DNA of 64,000 bases from Ustilaginoidea virens (lineage: Eukaryota > Ascomycota > Sordariomycetes > Hypocreales > Clavicipitaceae), in the NCBI RefSeq assembly GCF_000687475.1, contig NC_057316.1:5704001-5768000 (forward strand), in the 5' to 3' direction. The notes under the pieces were generated by a model. It was not told the origin of the DNA. It ran no database searches and saw only the letters and a program-made list of their open reading frames with translations. Positions 1-12,503 of the stretch are shown here, piece after piece; the first letter of the stretch is position 1, and every line of letters begins with the position of its first letter. Made by a program: the position numbers and the translations under genes.

Positions 1-3000
1 TACCAAAGTCTTCCAGCGAGCGCTGCTTCTGGTCCTTCTTGGGCGACTTGCCGTGCATCAGGTTGTCGAAACCGGCGCTGCCCTGCATAAAGTAGTACAG
101 ACCACCCATGATGGCAAAGACGCCAAACGAGAAGATCCAGATACGCACAACGGCCACAATGGACGTCTGGCCACCGACGAACCAGCCAAACAGGCAGAAA
201 AAGGTGGCGATGATGTCGACGACCAGGATGGCACCAGACAGCTGCCACGAGGGAATGGACGACCAGAAAGGACCGTTGGCGCGCGTGATGAAGATGAGCC
301 AGTTCTCGGTGAGGGAAATCTCCAGGAAGAGAACCTCGTCCATCTTACCAAAGTTCTGCACGATACCACCGTTCTCGCCGCCGGCAAACATGGTGGTGAG
401 GGCAATCCAGGTGCCAATCGCCAGCACGACGCCGAGGAGGACCGACATGCCCCAGAGCTTGGGCAGGTTCCACTTGACGGGCGTCTGGGAAAAGGGTGCA
501 TTGTCGTAGGCAATGGCCAGCGTGGCAATGTCGGCAAAGATGGCGATGAAGACAACCAGCTGCAGGTTGAGGACGCGGTTGAGGATGGCGATCCAGAGAC
601 CCAGGAAAATCTCCATGTGCAGGGACAGGGCGATGCGGTAGACGACGTAGGCGTACATGCGGTGGAAGATCTGGCGCGACGTCTTGAGGGCGTCAATGAT
701 GGCGCCGAGGCCGGGGGCGAGGAACACAATGTCGGCGGCAGACCGAGCGGCGTCCGAGGCACCCTCGACGGCAATGCCGGTATCGGCCTTCTTCAACGAG
801 GGCGCGTCGTTGACGCCGTCGCCAGTCATGGCAACGAGGTAGCCACGCTGCTGCAGGATCTCGACGACCGAGTACTTGTGCTGGGGGAACACTTCGGCGA
901 AACCGTCGGCGGCCTCGACGAAATCGTACACCTCGGAACCGGGCATGTCGCCGCCACCGCCGAGGCCGAGACGCTCGGCGTTGTAGACGTTGGTGCCGAG
1001 ACCGAGCTGGCGGGAAGTCTCGCGGGCGATGCCGACGGCGTCGCCAGTCAGCATCTTGATGGACAGACCCAAGTTCTTGGCCTCGTGGATGGTGCGGGCA
1101 GTGTCGTGACGAGGAGGGTCGGAGCAGGGCATGATGCCGAGAATCTCCCACGCGCCCTCGCCGCGCTTGCGGGCGACACCGAGAGAACGGAAGCCGCGGG
1201 TGGCGAACTCCGCGACGCAGTTCTTGTAGGCCTTGTCGACGGCCTCGGGGATGGGGTGGTCCTCCTCCACAGTCTTCAGGACGAAAAGAGGGGCACCCTT
1301 GACGCAGGTGATGCGCTCGCCCTGGGGGGACTCGACAACGGCCTGGACCTTTTTGGAAACGGGGTCGAAGGGGTGGAACTCGAGAACCTTGTACTTGGAC
1401 AGGACAGACTTGGCGCGGGGGTAGTACTTGAGGGCCTTGAGGAAAGCCTTGTCAATGGCATCGATACCCTTCTTCTTGCGGGACGCAGCCAAGCAGGCGG
1501 TGAGCATGAGGTCGTCGGGGTCAACACCCTGGACAGTGTAGGGCTCGGAGAGGGAGAGCTTGTTCTTGGTCAGGGTGCCCGTCTTGTCGGAGCAGAGAAT
1601 CTCGACACCGGCAAGGGACTCAATGGCGGACAACTTCTGGACAATGGCCTGCTTCTTGGCGAGGTAGGCAGCACCGACAGCCATGGTGGTGGTGACGACG
1701 GCGGGGAGACCGACGGGGACACCGACAATGGTAATGGCCAGGGTGAACTTGAGGATGTCGACAATGGGGTTGGATCGGTAGAAGGAGGAGATCCAGACAA
1801 CCAACAGGGTGAAGATGACGAGAATCAGCAGAATGGTACCAATGCCGTTGAGAACTTCGGTAAAGTGACCGGTGCCACCGGCGGACTGGGAGACGAGGGC
1901 AGCGGCGCGACCGACAAAGGTGTTGTCACCAGTGGCGGTGACAACCACAAAGGCCTCGCCACGCTTGACAGCGGAAGAAGCGTAGCAGTTGTCGCCCTTG
2001 TGCTTGTCGACGGCCAGCGACTCGCCAGTGATGGCGGACTGGTCGACCTGAAGAAAAGCATCCTCGGTGACGATGCGACCATCGGCGGGGATGATGGTGC
2101 CTTCCTCGACCTGCAGAATATCGCCAGGAACAACCTCGGGGGCCTCAATCTCCTTGAGGGTTCCGTCACGGAGAACAACAGCCTTGAGAGCCAGGGTCTT
2201 TTTCAGTTCGTCGACGATGGAACCGGCCTGGAACTCCTGAATGAAACCAACACCCGCGTTGAGCAGCAGGAGAGCGCAAATGACACCGAAATCCACCCAG
2301 TCCTCGAGACCAGCAGCAAGGACAGCGGCAGCCTGCAAACGGAAAAGGAACCTTGGTTAGCACATGGTAGCAAGACGCGGGCCAAAAAAAAAAAAATGAA
2401 TCCTAGTAATGGGGGAAAAAAATGAACTTCGGCGTGATCAAGCCTTGGCGGACAGGCAGGAAGACAAAGTGGGGCCAGCACCAGAAACACCCCCCCCTTT
2501 CTCAGTCCGGCAACTGCGGGGAATTCGTGGTGCTTTGACGTTTGCGAACACGAGACGCTCAGGGGGCCTCTGCTCTCTGGTCTGGTCCGGTCCGCGAGAG
2601 GACTAGATGGGCGCCGCTCCCATGGACATGGAGTAAGCGGCTAGCCAACATGCCAATGGTCGCAGCATTGCCCCGGGAACGTGTTTGGAGTCGGATGGCT
2701 CGGCTGGACGTCTCGCCAAACGCACACCCCCCCTGTGTACCCACAGGGATCCAGCCAGTGGAAAGAGCCAATTGCTGTCGGGACACATGTTTGCGTGTGG
2801 AGCTCGTAATCCGCGCTGGGCTGGATGCAAAGAGGACAACAATAGGACCATTGGCTTTGGGTCTGTCCCGCAACGGCTCGGCTGAAGAGCGCGGGAAAAA
2901 AAAAAAAACAGAGACAAGTGATGGGTTTTCTGCTGAAATCCTGGGGACTTTTCGCACCAAAAAGAAAAGGACCAAAAAAAAAGAAGAGAGAAGGGGGGGG

Positions 3001-3146
3001 GGGCCAAAAGGCTACAAGGAAATACGAAACGTGCATCTGCTGTACACACACTACTGCATCAACTGCAGCAGTGTGACGAAGCGTGCATTGGATCCGTCGT
3101 GTAGAGAGCCACAGAAAAGAAAGAAAAAGAAAAGAAAAAAGAAAAG

Positions 3147-3184
<38 letters not shown>

Positions 3185-3592
3185 AGAGCTCACCTCCATG
3201 ACAAACTGGATGGGGCCGATAAAGTAGGAAAAGAACTTGAGAATCAGATTCTCCTTCTCCTCCTTCATCTGGTTGAGACCGTACTTGCGACGACGTGCAG
3301 TGACCTCGGATTCGGTCAGACCGACGCGGCTGTCCGTCTGCAGCATCTCCTCGGGAACGACACGACCACCACCAGGCGCGCCCTCCTCTTCCTCCTCCTG
3401 AAAGGCATCGTGGCCATCCTGGGACTCGAGGTCCTCGATCAGGGCATCAATGTCCTCGTCGTCATCCTCCTCCTCGACGGCAGCCTTCTTACTAGGGACG
3501 TGCTCAGCCGGGATCTGCTGCCGGGATTTCTCGTCAAACTTGCCCGACTCGATGTTGGTGTCGAGCGCAGGCGCGCCGACCTTGTCAGCCAT
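1..3592 (-). CDS. PMA1: Plasma membrane H+-ATPase (P-type, P3A), 3' end cut by window edge
   Basis: This is the proton pump that exports H+ with ATP and energises nutrient uptake at the fungal plasma membrane. Exon 1 is 3194-3592 (133 codons) and holds the acidic N terminus. Exon 2 runs from 2332 to the window edge in one open frame. The phosphorylation motif DKTGTLT is visible, with its Asp codon at 1588-1586. Near the edge the frame reads [17 protein letters not shown], the start of the C-terminal regulatory tail; a GT at 3-2 looks like the donor of a last intron, so the final exon lies outside. The intron 2333-3193 is 861 bp, very long for this group, and begins with a CT-repeat tract. The splice joins FVME to AAAVLAAG in phase 0, as expected from Neurospora Pma1. 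An antisense open frame covers the gene but is a codon-bias shadow. Confidence 0.97.
2333..3193 (-). other. Long first intron of PMA1
   Basis: On the gene strand the donor is GAG|GTGAGC and the acceptor TTTGCAG|GCTGCC. A pyrimidine tract lies directly behind the donor: (CT)n at 3188-3151, then T-rich sequence to about 3113. The rest holds several homopolymer runs (poly-A near 2385 and 2900, poly-G near 2995). I see no exon or RNA gene inside. Most introns in this window are 59-180 bp, so this one is an outlier. Confidence 0.85.
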
Positions 3593-4280
3593 GGCGGTTG
3601 TGCGGAACTGAGGGGGGGTTGAGAGGAGTCAAATATTGCTGATTGACGGTTTTTTGACTTTTGTATCTTTTTCAGGCGGCTTCTGAGGGGATAAGAATAT
3701 TATCTCTATAGGGTTGTTGACGAGGCCAGGTCAAATTGTCGGCGCGTTCCTTGGGAGACGAATAAATGAAATCTACCCAAGCGGCCAGAGGTGGATGGAC
3801 ACCAGAACCAGAGGAGAGCGGAAGAGGGGGGAGAGGGACAAGGGGAAGGGTGAGTGTCGAAGCACCACACGAAGAAGTAATGGTCACCTGGTGTAACGCA
3901 TTCGTGGGTGTCGAGAGAAGAGGGGGGAAGAAAGAAGGAAAGAAAAAAAAGGAGGAACCGGGACAAAATAAATGATGGTTTTGGATTTGGGGGAGAAGGG
4001 GGGGGCAAGGGTGGGCGGACTTATTTCAATCCATGCGACCTTTTTCTTTTTCCTTTTTTCTTTTTTTTTTTGTTTGTGTTTAGCCTTTCGGCGCAGAGGG
4101 CAAGAGAAGCAACAGCGAACCCACTTCTGGTTTCCATGGAGCAACCCGCCGCGACGATCTTCTCCGTACGAAAGCGGTTTGGAAGACCACATTAGGTACA
4201 TACATACATACATGTAGACTCCATCCAATGCATGGGGCTTGTTCGGGTCTGGTGGTCCTGCTGGGTTTGGTGGGTGCGTG

Positions 4281-4311
<31 letters not shown>

Positions 4312-5795
4312 AGTGTGTCCCAGTGTCCAGCGTCCAGCGCCCAGCGCCCAGCGTCCAGTTCCAGTTCCGTCTTGGCTGGGGCCATCCAGCGTCAACAAAC
4401 AACAGTAAAGTCGCTCATACAAATTTACGCTGAGGGCTACCAGGCTCGTTAGTTTGACGGCCACCAGCCCAGTCGCCAAGGTACTCCGACCGAGAGCTTG
4501 TTTGTATTTGATTATTTTTTTTCCCCCTCTCTTTCCTCTTCCCCACGGGCATGGGAGGGTGTGTGGATAGGCTCCGTCTCCACAACAAACACACACACAC
4601 ACACGCCCACACACGCACACACACGCACTCCCAAAAAAAAAAAAAAAAGAAAGAAAGAAAGAGGTCATGCTGGCTAGTACCTTTGGCAGTACGGACTCCC
4701 GAGATTTGGGTTGGTGGAAGGGCCGAGGACTTGAACTCACCTTGCCGTGCACACCGTACCGTACGAATTGACTCGGACCACGCGGTCCAGCGCGTTTTAA
4801 TAGCGGGTGCCCGCCATGTTTGAGCCGAGTCTCTACCTTCTCCGCCGAGGCCGTACGTCCGTCCCAAGGTCTGGTGGCATAAGACTTGCCCACAGTACTT
4901 GGCTGCCCGAGGCCTTTTCTTTTCTTCTTCTTCTTCTTCTTATTTCTTCCCCCCCTTTTTTTTTCCTTTTTTCCCTCATTTTTCCTCTTTTTTTTCCTCT
5001 TTTTTTTTTTTAACACTCTCTTCTTTCTCATCACCTTGTTTCTCGTTTTCATCCATTTCCCGCAGTGCTCCGTACGCCGGGGACGAAACACCGGACAAAG
5101 AGAGACGTGGGAAACACGCTAGCAACAAGTTTGCGCCACCAACTGGTAGGGGGGGGACTCAGGACGGGGTCGTCGCACCTAAAACGAAAAAAGAAAAAAA
5201 AAAAGAAAAAAAACAATGACAGCGCATCGTGGCTACTACTGGCCGGCAGGCCTAGGCCTTGCTCCGTCCATTCTTGGCTGCCGTTGACCTCCTACATCAT
5301 GAGTCGCTAGTCGCAGCCTTCCGCGGCAGATACGTCAGCGGAATGTCAGGCATCCATCCCCCTCCTCCCCCTCCCCCGGGTCCAGTGCGTGCGGGTACGG
5401 GGCACAGCTGCCTAGAATTCCGAAGCGTCGTTATGTTGCGTTGCGCATATTGCTTTGCATCATCAAATGCCGGTCTCGTTTGCGCATGGCCGGCCGTCTG
5501 CTGGGGGAAAAGTCCGAGTCATTCCGCACTTTGCACTTTGCACTTTGCACTTCGCACTATGACGGGCAGTAGTGCTTGCACGTAGCCCACAGTGCGGGGA
5601 TGGAAGCGCCGGTCAACCAATGGTCGCGGCCGCGGTGGCCATGGATGCCAGATCCTATGTACCCTGGCATCTGCCATAACTTAGGTACCTGCACCTAAGT
5701 ACCTACCTACCTAAGACCCCCGGGGGGGGACGCACCAGGGGAATGAAAAGGGCCAAGCACCAGCCAATCTCTCATCTTTAGCCTTCCAGTCCCAC

Positions 5796-5893
5796 GGGGA
5801 TTGGGGACTGGGGACTGGGGACTGGGGACTGGGGATTGGGGATTGGGGATTGGGGATTGGGGATTGGGGATTGAGGATTGGGGATTGGGGATT
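5796..5893 (+). repeat. Heptamer minisatellite GGGGATT/GGGGACT, 14 units
   Basis: Fourteen consecutive 7 bp units follow each other without spacers. The first block is mostly GGGGACT and the second GGGGATT, with one GAGGATT variant. Runs of four G recur every seven bases on the plus strand, so the array could fold as G-quadruplexes. The unit resembles TTGGGG-type telomere repeats but lies internally. Confidence 0.9.
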
Positions 5894-6196
5894 AGTCCAC
5901 ACGTCTTGGACAGAAAAAACTCCGTCCTAGCGTGCTGCTCCAAGCTATGCGCGCGGATGCTCCAATTTCCACTCGCCATTGCAACCCTGTGTTGGTATTG
6001 ATAGCTTGCATCTACTATTCCTCCGGGGAAGCTCCGACCTTGCTGTGACCTCTGTGACCTAGCCGCCTTCCCGGGGGTCAGCTCTGATCTGGGACAAGCA
6101 GGCAGCACCAGCACCATCTTCCGCTCCCAGCGGCATCCATCATCCAACATGAAGTATTCCAGTCGCACCCGGTAGACGCCGATTCAACCCGCCACC

Positions 6197-6286
6197 AGAA
6201 ACGGCGGAAACGGCAAAAACGGCAAAAACGGCAAAAACGGCAGAAACGGCAGAAACGGCAGAAACGGCAAAGGGCAAAGGGCAAAA
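6197..6286 (+). repeat. 9-bp tandem array (AAACGGCAR)
   Basis: About eight units of AAACGGCAA or AAACGGCAG run head to tail, decaying at the right end into GGGCAAA units. It lies in non-coding DNA. Confidence 0.85.
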
Positions 6287-7635
6287 GAACCCAATAAATA
6301 CGTAACTATAGAAAAGAGAGAGAAGAGTGACAGAAAAGGGAAGAAAATCGCGCAGTAAATGAGGGCCGTGATGTGATTGACGCGCGCAGCCCAGGCCCCT
6401 CTCATCATCGCCTTCGCTTACATGTTGCCGCCCAGTCGGGTTGTGCTGTGCTGCGCTGCCTGGAGCCTATGACACCGTACTTGTACTCCGGCGTGCTAAC
6501 CAGACCTCCCCAGGAACACCCATCAGCTGCGGAGCGCACAGTGCGTATGTGCCTGCAACAGCCGCTGACCGTAGCACCAAACACAAAACACACACACACA
6601 CACACACAAAACAAACAAAAAAAAAAAAAAAAAAAAAAGAGAAGAGGGCTTGGCGTGCGACGCGCGCTCCCCCTTGGCGGCGGCTTTTCCTCGTACCCGA
6701 CCCGTGGGAGTCGGCGGTGGGGGAGGATGGTAAAATACGGCGTCGACTTGTTGACCACCAGACTCTAGCAGTTTCCCTGCATGCCGCGAGCTTCCGCCCG
6801 TCGTTCCATGCATTGGATGCGCCGGCACCGATGCGTGACCAAGGAACTATGTAGGAACCGACACGGGAGTTCGCTTTCCATTGACGGTAGATGGCGTCTC
6901 CTGCGGCTGTCCGGACTTGCCGTTGCCAGTGAAGTACCGCGCTTGCCGTACCAGACACGGCGGCAGGAAGGCACGACGGGTCAAACGGGGCATCGCAGTC
7001 GAAACAGGCGTCGCAGTCAAAACGGGAACCGCAGATAATACAGGCATCGCGGTTAATACAGGCATCGCAGTCAAAACGGGAACCGCAGTTTTGCCGTCAT
7101 CCTTCCTGATGCCCACCACCTCATTTCCATCCAGCGTCGCAGCATCCAGTGCCGCCAATCCACCGTCACTATAAAGCCCTCAGCCGGAAAACACCAGCTG
7201 TCCCTGCGACGCGACGTCGCCGCAGTTGAGCTGCGCTCCGTTCTTTCCCGGCCCGTCAACTTGAATTCGTCATGCGTCTGGGTTGGGCGGGGGGACGCGG
7301 ATAAAGGCGAAACAAACCTCCTTGCTGACTCTCTCCTTGAACATCTCCCCCCGGCCCGTCCACCTCCCAGTTGCGGTGCATGATGTACTCCGTACTGTAG
7401 TGGGCAACAGGCGATAGATAAAACAATCCGGCCACCCTTTGCGTGTTTCATCACCCGCCCTTTTGGGCAATATTCAACTACAGTATCCGTAGGTACCTGG
7501 AACCTGCTGCGAGACGAGACGCCTTGTACTCCGTACTCCGCAGTGTCATGTCGAGAATGCGATGCCGTCCCCAGCGGACAGAGTTCTTGTGTCCTTTGGA
7601 ACCCGTAAGTTCATGCACGGAACCTAAAAGTGTGC

Positions 7636-7707
7636 CACTGCCGCTGCCGCTGCCGCTGCCGCTGCCCATGCCCATATCCATATCCATATCCATATCCATA
7701 TCCATAT
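7636..7707 (+). repeat. Two adjoining hexamer arrays, GCTGCC then CCATAT
   Basis: A block of GCTGCC units passes directly into a block of CCATAT units through a CCCATG link. Both have period 6 but unrelated units. Confidence 0.85.
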
Positions 7708-7944
7708 CATGTCCATCAGGAGGCAAGTCTTGAGCACAGAGTTGTCTCGACATGGTACCTTCGAGTTAGCCCTTCTTCCGTCTCTTCCAGCTGCATCTTC
7801 CAAGCTGCGACCCTGAAAATAAAACCCAAGGCCGTGATGGGTCTCGGGACCCCAGAACCTCCGCTTCGGTCGGGTTGGGCGTCAGCCTGGCTGGCACCCG
7901 CAAGAGCCTCAAGCTCCCATGTGCGCGACAAGAGACGTCTCGGG

Positions 7945-7980
7945 CAGCTCAGCTCAGCTCAGCTCAGCTCAGCTCAGCTG
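7945..7980 (+). repeat. AGCTC pentamer array
   Basis: Seven head-to-tail AGCTC units. A CAGC tetramer array follows at 8066-8094. Confidence 0.9.
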
Positions 7981-10517
7981 ACGCTGAACCGATTCCAGAG
8001 TGACGCACGCGGGTTTCCTCCTGAAAAAAGCAGCCGGACTTGTGTGCAGCGAATCGGTCGGTAGAGCCAGCCAGCCAGCCAGCCAGCCAGCCAGGCTCGC
8101 ATTCGGACGGTAAATCAGGGGGTCGTGGCAACGCCCGATGACTGCGCGTCCTACGTGAATGACACCAGAGGCCAGAGTCCAGAGTCCAGAGTCTGGACAG
8201 GCGCTATCCGTAACTCTGCGAGGGACTGACTGGATTGATTGCGCAGGAGCAGCCCTCTGCGCCCTCGGCCCTCTGCGCAAGTTCCACCGCAAATCTCGCG
8301 CAACGTCAGCACCGGTGGCATCATGGTAAAACGTTCCGCGCTGCTGCTCCTCCCGAGCCATCAACGGTCCGAAGGATGTGGGATGACTTGCGCTGGGTGC
8401 CGGTTGAACTGGAGCCATCAGCCAGGCGGCTTGGCCTGCGCTGAAGTCGAGCCAAAAACGATGCTGTCATTCTGACCGCATTTCCCTTGCCCACTTTTCT
8501 GATGCCAGTCCTGGGCAATGCCGGCGCCAATGTGGCCGGCCATTGTCTCAGCTTCTCCTGGGTTGCGGAAACGTTTGCGGGCAAGGCCAAGGCTGGCTTG
8601 GCTGGTTGCTCTTTGCGCTGTCGGTCGTTGCGCTGTCGGTCGGTGCGCTGTTGCTCTGTTGCGCTGTTGCGCTGTTGCCGCTGGGGGCGGCCGCAATAGG
8701 AAGCCAACCATCCATCCATCCACTCGGGCAATCAACCATCAACCATGACAGAGTAGAAAGAATCAATCCTACGTAAATAAACAACACCCGACCGTGCGTT
8801 GACCAGACGGGATGCTCCTTCCCCCTCCCCGCCCCCGGCGCCGATCAGCGCGGGAATTCGGAAAGTCCTGGGTCCCTGGAGCACCGTGCGGAACACTGTG
8901 CAGGGCGACGAGTCGAATGATGGATGATGTGACGTGCCTTGGCCTGGTGAGCTCCCTGCTCTCTAGCTCGCTCCTTCCCCTCTCCTCTCTCTCTCTGTTT
9001 CGTTCGCAGAGCGCACTGCGCGGCGCACACCCCACCCCCCCCCCTTTGACCTGCCCGCTCTTTGTTCTCCACCATCGGCCTTTCGGCACCAGGCTCTGCC
9101 ATCTAGTCCGTAGTTCCCGTACGGAGCAGTTGATACGGAGCTAGCGAGTACGGTTTTTACGGCATTGGGCATCGCACCCCGGTATTTTCTCTTTCTTTTT
9201 TTTCTTTTCTTTTCTTCATATTTTTGGTGAATTGTTATGTTTTGCTTGTGTTGCATCGGCCCGCAATGGTAGTTGGCAGTCATCACAGCACCCAGCCCAC
9301 TGGCGGGCTTGCTCCTGCATCTTCTGTTCAGCCCTCGAGATAGAGGGCGACTTGCACTTTTGCCACACCGTCGTGTGGATCACCGCCAACGAGGACCAAA
9401 ACAGCCCCGGTACCACACTACTGGCTTCAATGTAGTCTTGTTCGTTGCCACGGGGAAGCCGGTGCCAGTCGGTGAGTGCTCGGCTGCGTACGGCCGCCGG
9501 CAGCGACCAGACAGTCTCCAAGGAATGCCTGCCTGCCTGCCTCCCCCAGCTTCTGCTACGTCATATGGATGGGATTCATCAACACCTTTGTCCAGACCGC
9601 CCGTGTTGTTGTCCTGGTCTTTTGTTTTTTTGCGTGCCGCAGGCCCGGTATCTTCCAGAGGAGCCAATTGGGCCTCGTATCCCCAACGCGCGGCTGCTTC
9701 ATTGCCAGGCGTCTTCGATTCGGTCATGGATCGGCGTTGCCCAACTAGACGACCAGGTGGGGGGGGGGATGTTTCATTTTACCCAAAAAAAAAAAACACG
9801 CAAAAGAAAACGGAGAAGGAAAGAAAAGAAAAGAAACTGCCAAGCTCTGGGCTTGACGTGACCCTTGTCCAGGTCGGCGTCGCCGCCCGCGGGCTGCTGG
9901 CCCAGTTGCCCAGGCAGGCGGGCAGGCAGGCAGGCAGCTCGACACGCTCGCCAAACCGACCTTGCATTCTTGTCCCAGGCCAGGGCCATGAAAGAAGAAG
10001 AAAGGAAGCAACGCTGGGTGTCGGCAACGGGAGCCGGGTGCAAAAATCCCGTGAGCCAACGTCGTGTGCCTGCGTACCCGATGGGGGAGGGGGGGGGAGG
10101 GGCAGCGGGGGGATGGCGCTCCGACGAGTTCTTTTCTTCTTCTTCTCGTCTTCTCTTCTTTTTTTTTTTTTTTGTTTTTTTTGTCTGGCTTCCGCTGTGG
10201 AGATTGCATCCTGTTTTGTTCCCTAGTTCCATGCAAGATGCGGCTTTTTTTTCTCCATTTTCTTCGCGGCTTCGCGCTGCATCCGGTTATCGGTCATGGT
10301 AAAGGTCCCACCCCTGCAGGGGACGATCCTTTTGCGCGCACCTGAATCGCGCTCTGCTTCGGGCCCAGGGTTTTTTTTTTTTTTTTCTTGGCGTCTTGCT
10401 GCCTGCCGCCGTTGCCGTTGCCGCTGCCGTTGCAGTCGCCGTTGCCAGGCCGACAACGGCGAGTCGGCGACATGGACAACAACGGCCCAGCGGCACCCTC
10501 CAGACTGCAGCCGTTGC

Positions 10518-10856
10518 TGTCGGAATCGCTGTCGCAAGGTGCCTAATTGGGCATATTGCGACGGATGTGCCGCGCACACCCGATGCGCACGATGTGGCCA
10601 CTTTGGCCCCTTTTGCCCCTTTACCCCTGAGCCCGGTAGGGCACGCGGGCAGCCCGGCCCGACTGCGCCGATGCACGTGACTACGGCACGCACAAAAAGG
10701 CCACATCGTGTAATTACTCTTTTGCTTCCTTTCTTTCCTCTTAGTTAGTCAGTCATAATCAAAGAAGTAATCATACCTTTGACCGGTGACCTCACGGTAC
10801 TTGATACCACGCGCGCGACCCTACGTATAACTGGGTACCCCGAGTTTATACCAACA
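10518..10856 (-). mobile_element. Solo LTR of the 28923-43712 retrotransposon family
   Basis: This 339 bp segment is the reverse complement of the LTRs at 28923-29274 and 43361-43712. On its own strand it starts TGTTGG and ends CCGACA. It is flanked by a perfect 5 bp target duplication, GTTGC, at 10513-10517 and 10857-10861. No element body is attached, so it is a solo LTR, probably left by LTR-LTR recombination. It keeps more C and G at transition sites than the two LTRs of the full element, and it lacks a short duplication found near their ends. Confidence 0.93.
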
Positions 10857-10861
10857 GTTGC

Positions 10862-12470
10862 AAGAATTGCGCCTGGGGAAAACTCGGGGTAAGCGGCGGT
10901 CGGCGGTCCCGAATCCAGCTGAGGCGCGTCAGGGACCAGGGACCAGGGACCAGGGACCAGAAACCCTGGCGGGCGGAAATGGCCGACCACCAGCGTCAAC
11001 GTCAACGTGCGCACCTGCCTCGGCGGCTTGGCGGCTGCAAGATGGTACAATGGCAACGGCGGCTTGGCGGGGAAAAAAAAAGAAAAAAAAAAAAAAAAAA
11101 AGAGTCCGGTCCGACCGGGCAACGCCGGCCCACCGTAGGAAAGCAAGGAAAAAAAACAGACCGACCGGGAGAAAACGGACGGAGTTTCGGCACTCGGCCG
11201 TTCGTTGAGCTCTTGCTTGGTTTTCTGCTGCTTGCTCGGGTTTCTTTGGGGCTTGGTGGTCCTTTCTTTGCCGGTTTAGTGCGTGCTGCAGTAGACAAGG
11301 GCCATCTCAAAGTGTGCCGGAGCTAGTATTTAGGAACTCGGTGGGTTCACGCATCAACCAACCCAAACGCTACATAGGTAGGTCAGCAGGAGTTGGACGG
11401 ATTGAAGAAAACATTACGCGTACACGAATCCCAGGAGGCATTAGACTTTAGCTCATGCCTTTTCTCAAAAGGCCAGCTAAAAAAAAAAAAAAAAAAAAAC
11501 AAGAGAAAGAAAAAAAAAAGAGAGAAAAGGAAAAGTAAAAGAAAGTGAAAAAGGAGATGGAAAAGAAAGAGCAAGAAACAGGTGAGCTGTGGGGGTTCCT
11601 TCCGTGTGCGTGCTACTATTGAGGTACTCCGTACATGTACCTAGGTTCTCTTTGCCTGCATGAAGCAGACGCAGATGCTCCTTCCTTCCACAACGGCGCC
11701 AAGAATTCGACGCGCCACCACCCCATCCACCGTCAGCCATGGCCAAGGCCATTGGCGCGGAAACGAAATCCAACAAGGCATTCCTTCCCTCGTCTTTGCG
11801 GGGAAGGAAAAAAAAACCAAGAAAAAAATAACCGATAAAGCAGCATTCGGCGCGCTATTCCAGCCTGGCTGGCCGGCGGCTGTTGCCCCAGGACGTCTGA
11901 CGGACGGCATGTTTCGGCCGCTGCGGCCCTCTTCTATTATTTCTTTTTTTTTTTTCCCCATGCAGCGCGGCCCGCCGTAGCTGGCGCTGAAAATCCCGTC
12001 GTCCGTCCCGGGCGTGCAAGCGCGTCACTTTGTTTTGTTCCGCCGACGTAGGGCGTAGGGCGTAGGGCGTAGGTCGTAGGTACTCCGGCCCATCCGTCTA
12101 CGTGCGTGTCCTGGTGTCTTTGGTGCCGCTGGTGTCGCTTGGCTGGCTGCGCAGTACACAGCCAGACACGGGTGGTCCGGTCGGAACATTCAATAGCAAC
12201 AAAGACGCCGCGCCGCTCCGGTGCGTGCATTCATCCCAAAGGCGCCGGGGCAATTACGGGCAAAGCGATACATTTTGATCAGATGATAGGGCCGCACGGG
12301 ACACGGGACGCAGCAGCATCATCACCAATACTACCGAGTACGTGGATTGTTCCGTGGCTGCCGAGGGCCAGTCCACTCATGGTAGATGTGCGGCCCGCCA
12401 CCGAGCCTAGGTACCTAGGTAGGTAGGTAAGGTATTTGAAGCATTTGAGAGGAATTCGCAGCTATCACTT

Positions 12471-12503
<33 letters not shown>

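Larger units (their letters stand above)
3593..10512. other. Gene-poor intergenic region upstream of PMA1
   Basis: No open frame here reads as a recognisable protein; the longer frames are low-complexity or antisense to poly-purine tracts. The region holds the PMA1 promoter and many tandem repeats: GCCTGT units near 4281-4310, CA repeats with poly-A at 4588-4648, a 7-mer array at 5796-5893, a 9-mer array at 6197-6286, CA plus poly-A at 6589-6638, two adjoining 6-mer arrays at 7636-7707, AGCTC at 7945-7980, CAGC at 8066-8094 and GGCA near 9925-9945. TACTCCGTA motifs occur at 7385 and 7525. I recognised no tRNA. Confidence 0.6.

Noticed and set aside
53..2425. A 790-codon open frame antisense to PMA1
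   Set aside because: It has no family features and mirrors the PMA1 exon. GC-ending codon bias in a highly expressed gene removes stops from this antisense frame.
5796..5893. A relic telomere or chromosome fusion point
   Set aside because: The unit is not the fungal TTAGGG repeat and no head-to-head arrangement is present.
9273..10226. A 317-codon plus-strand frame in the gene-poor region
   Set aside because: It runs through poly-A, poly-T and GGCA repeats, has no domain and no plausible exon structure.
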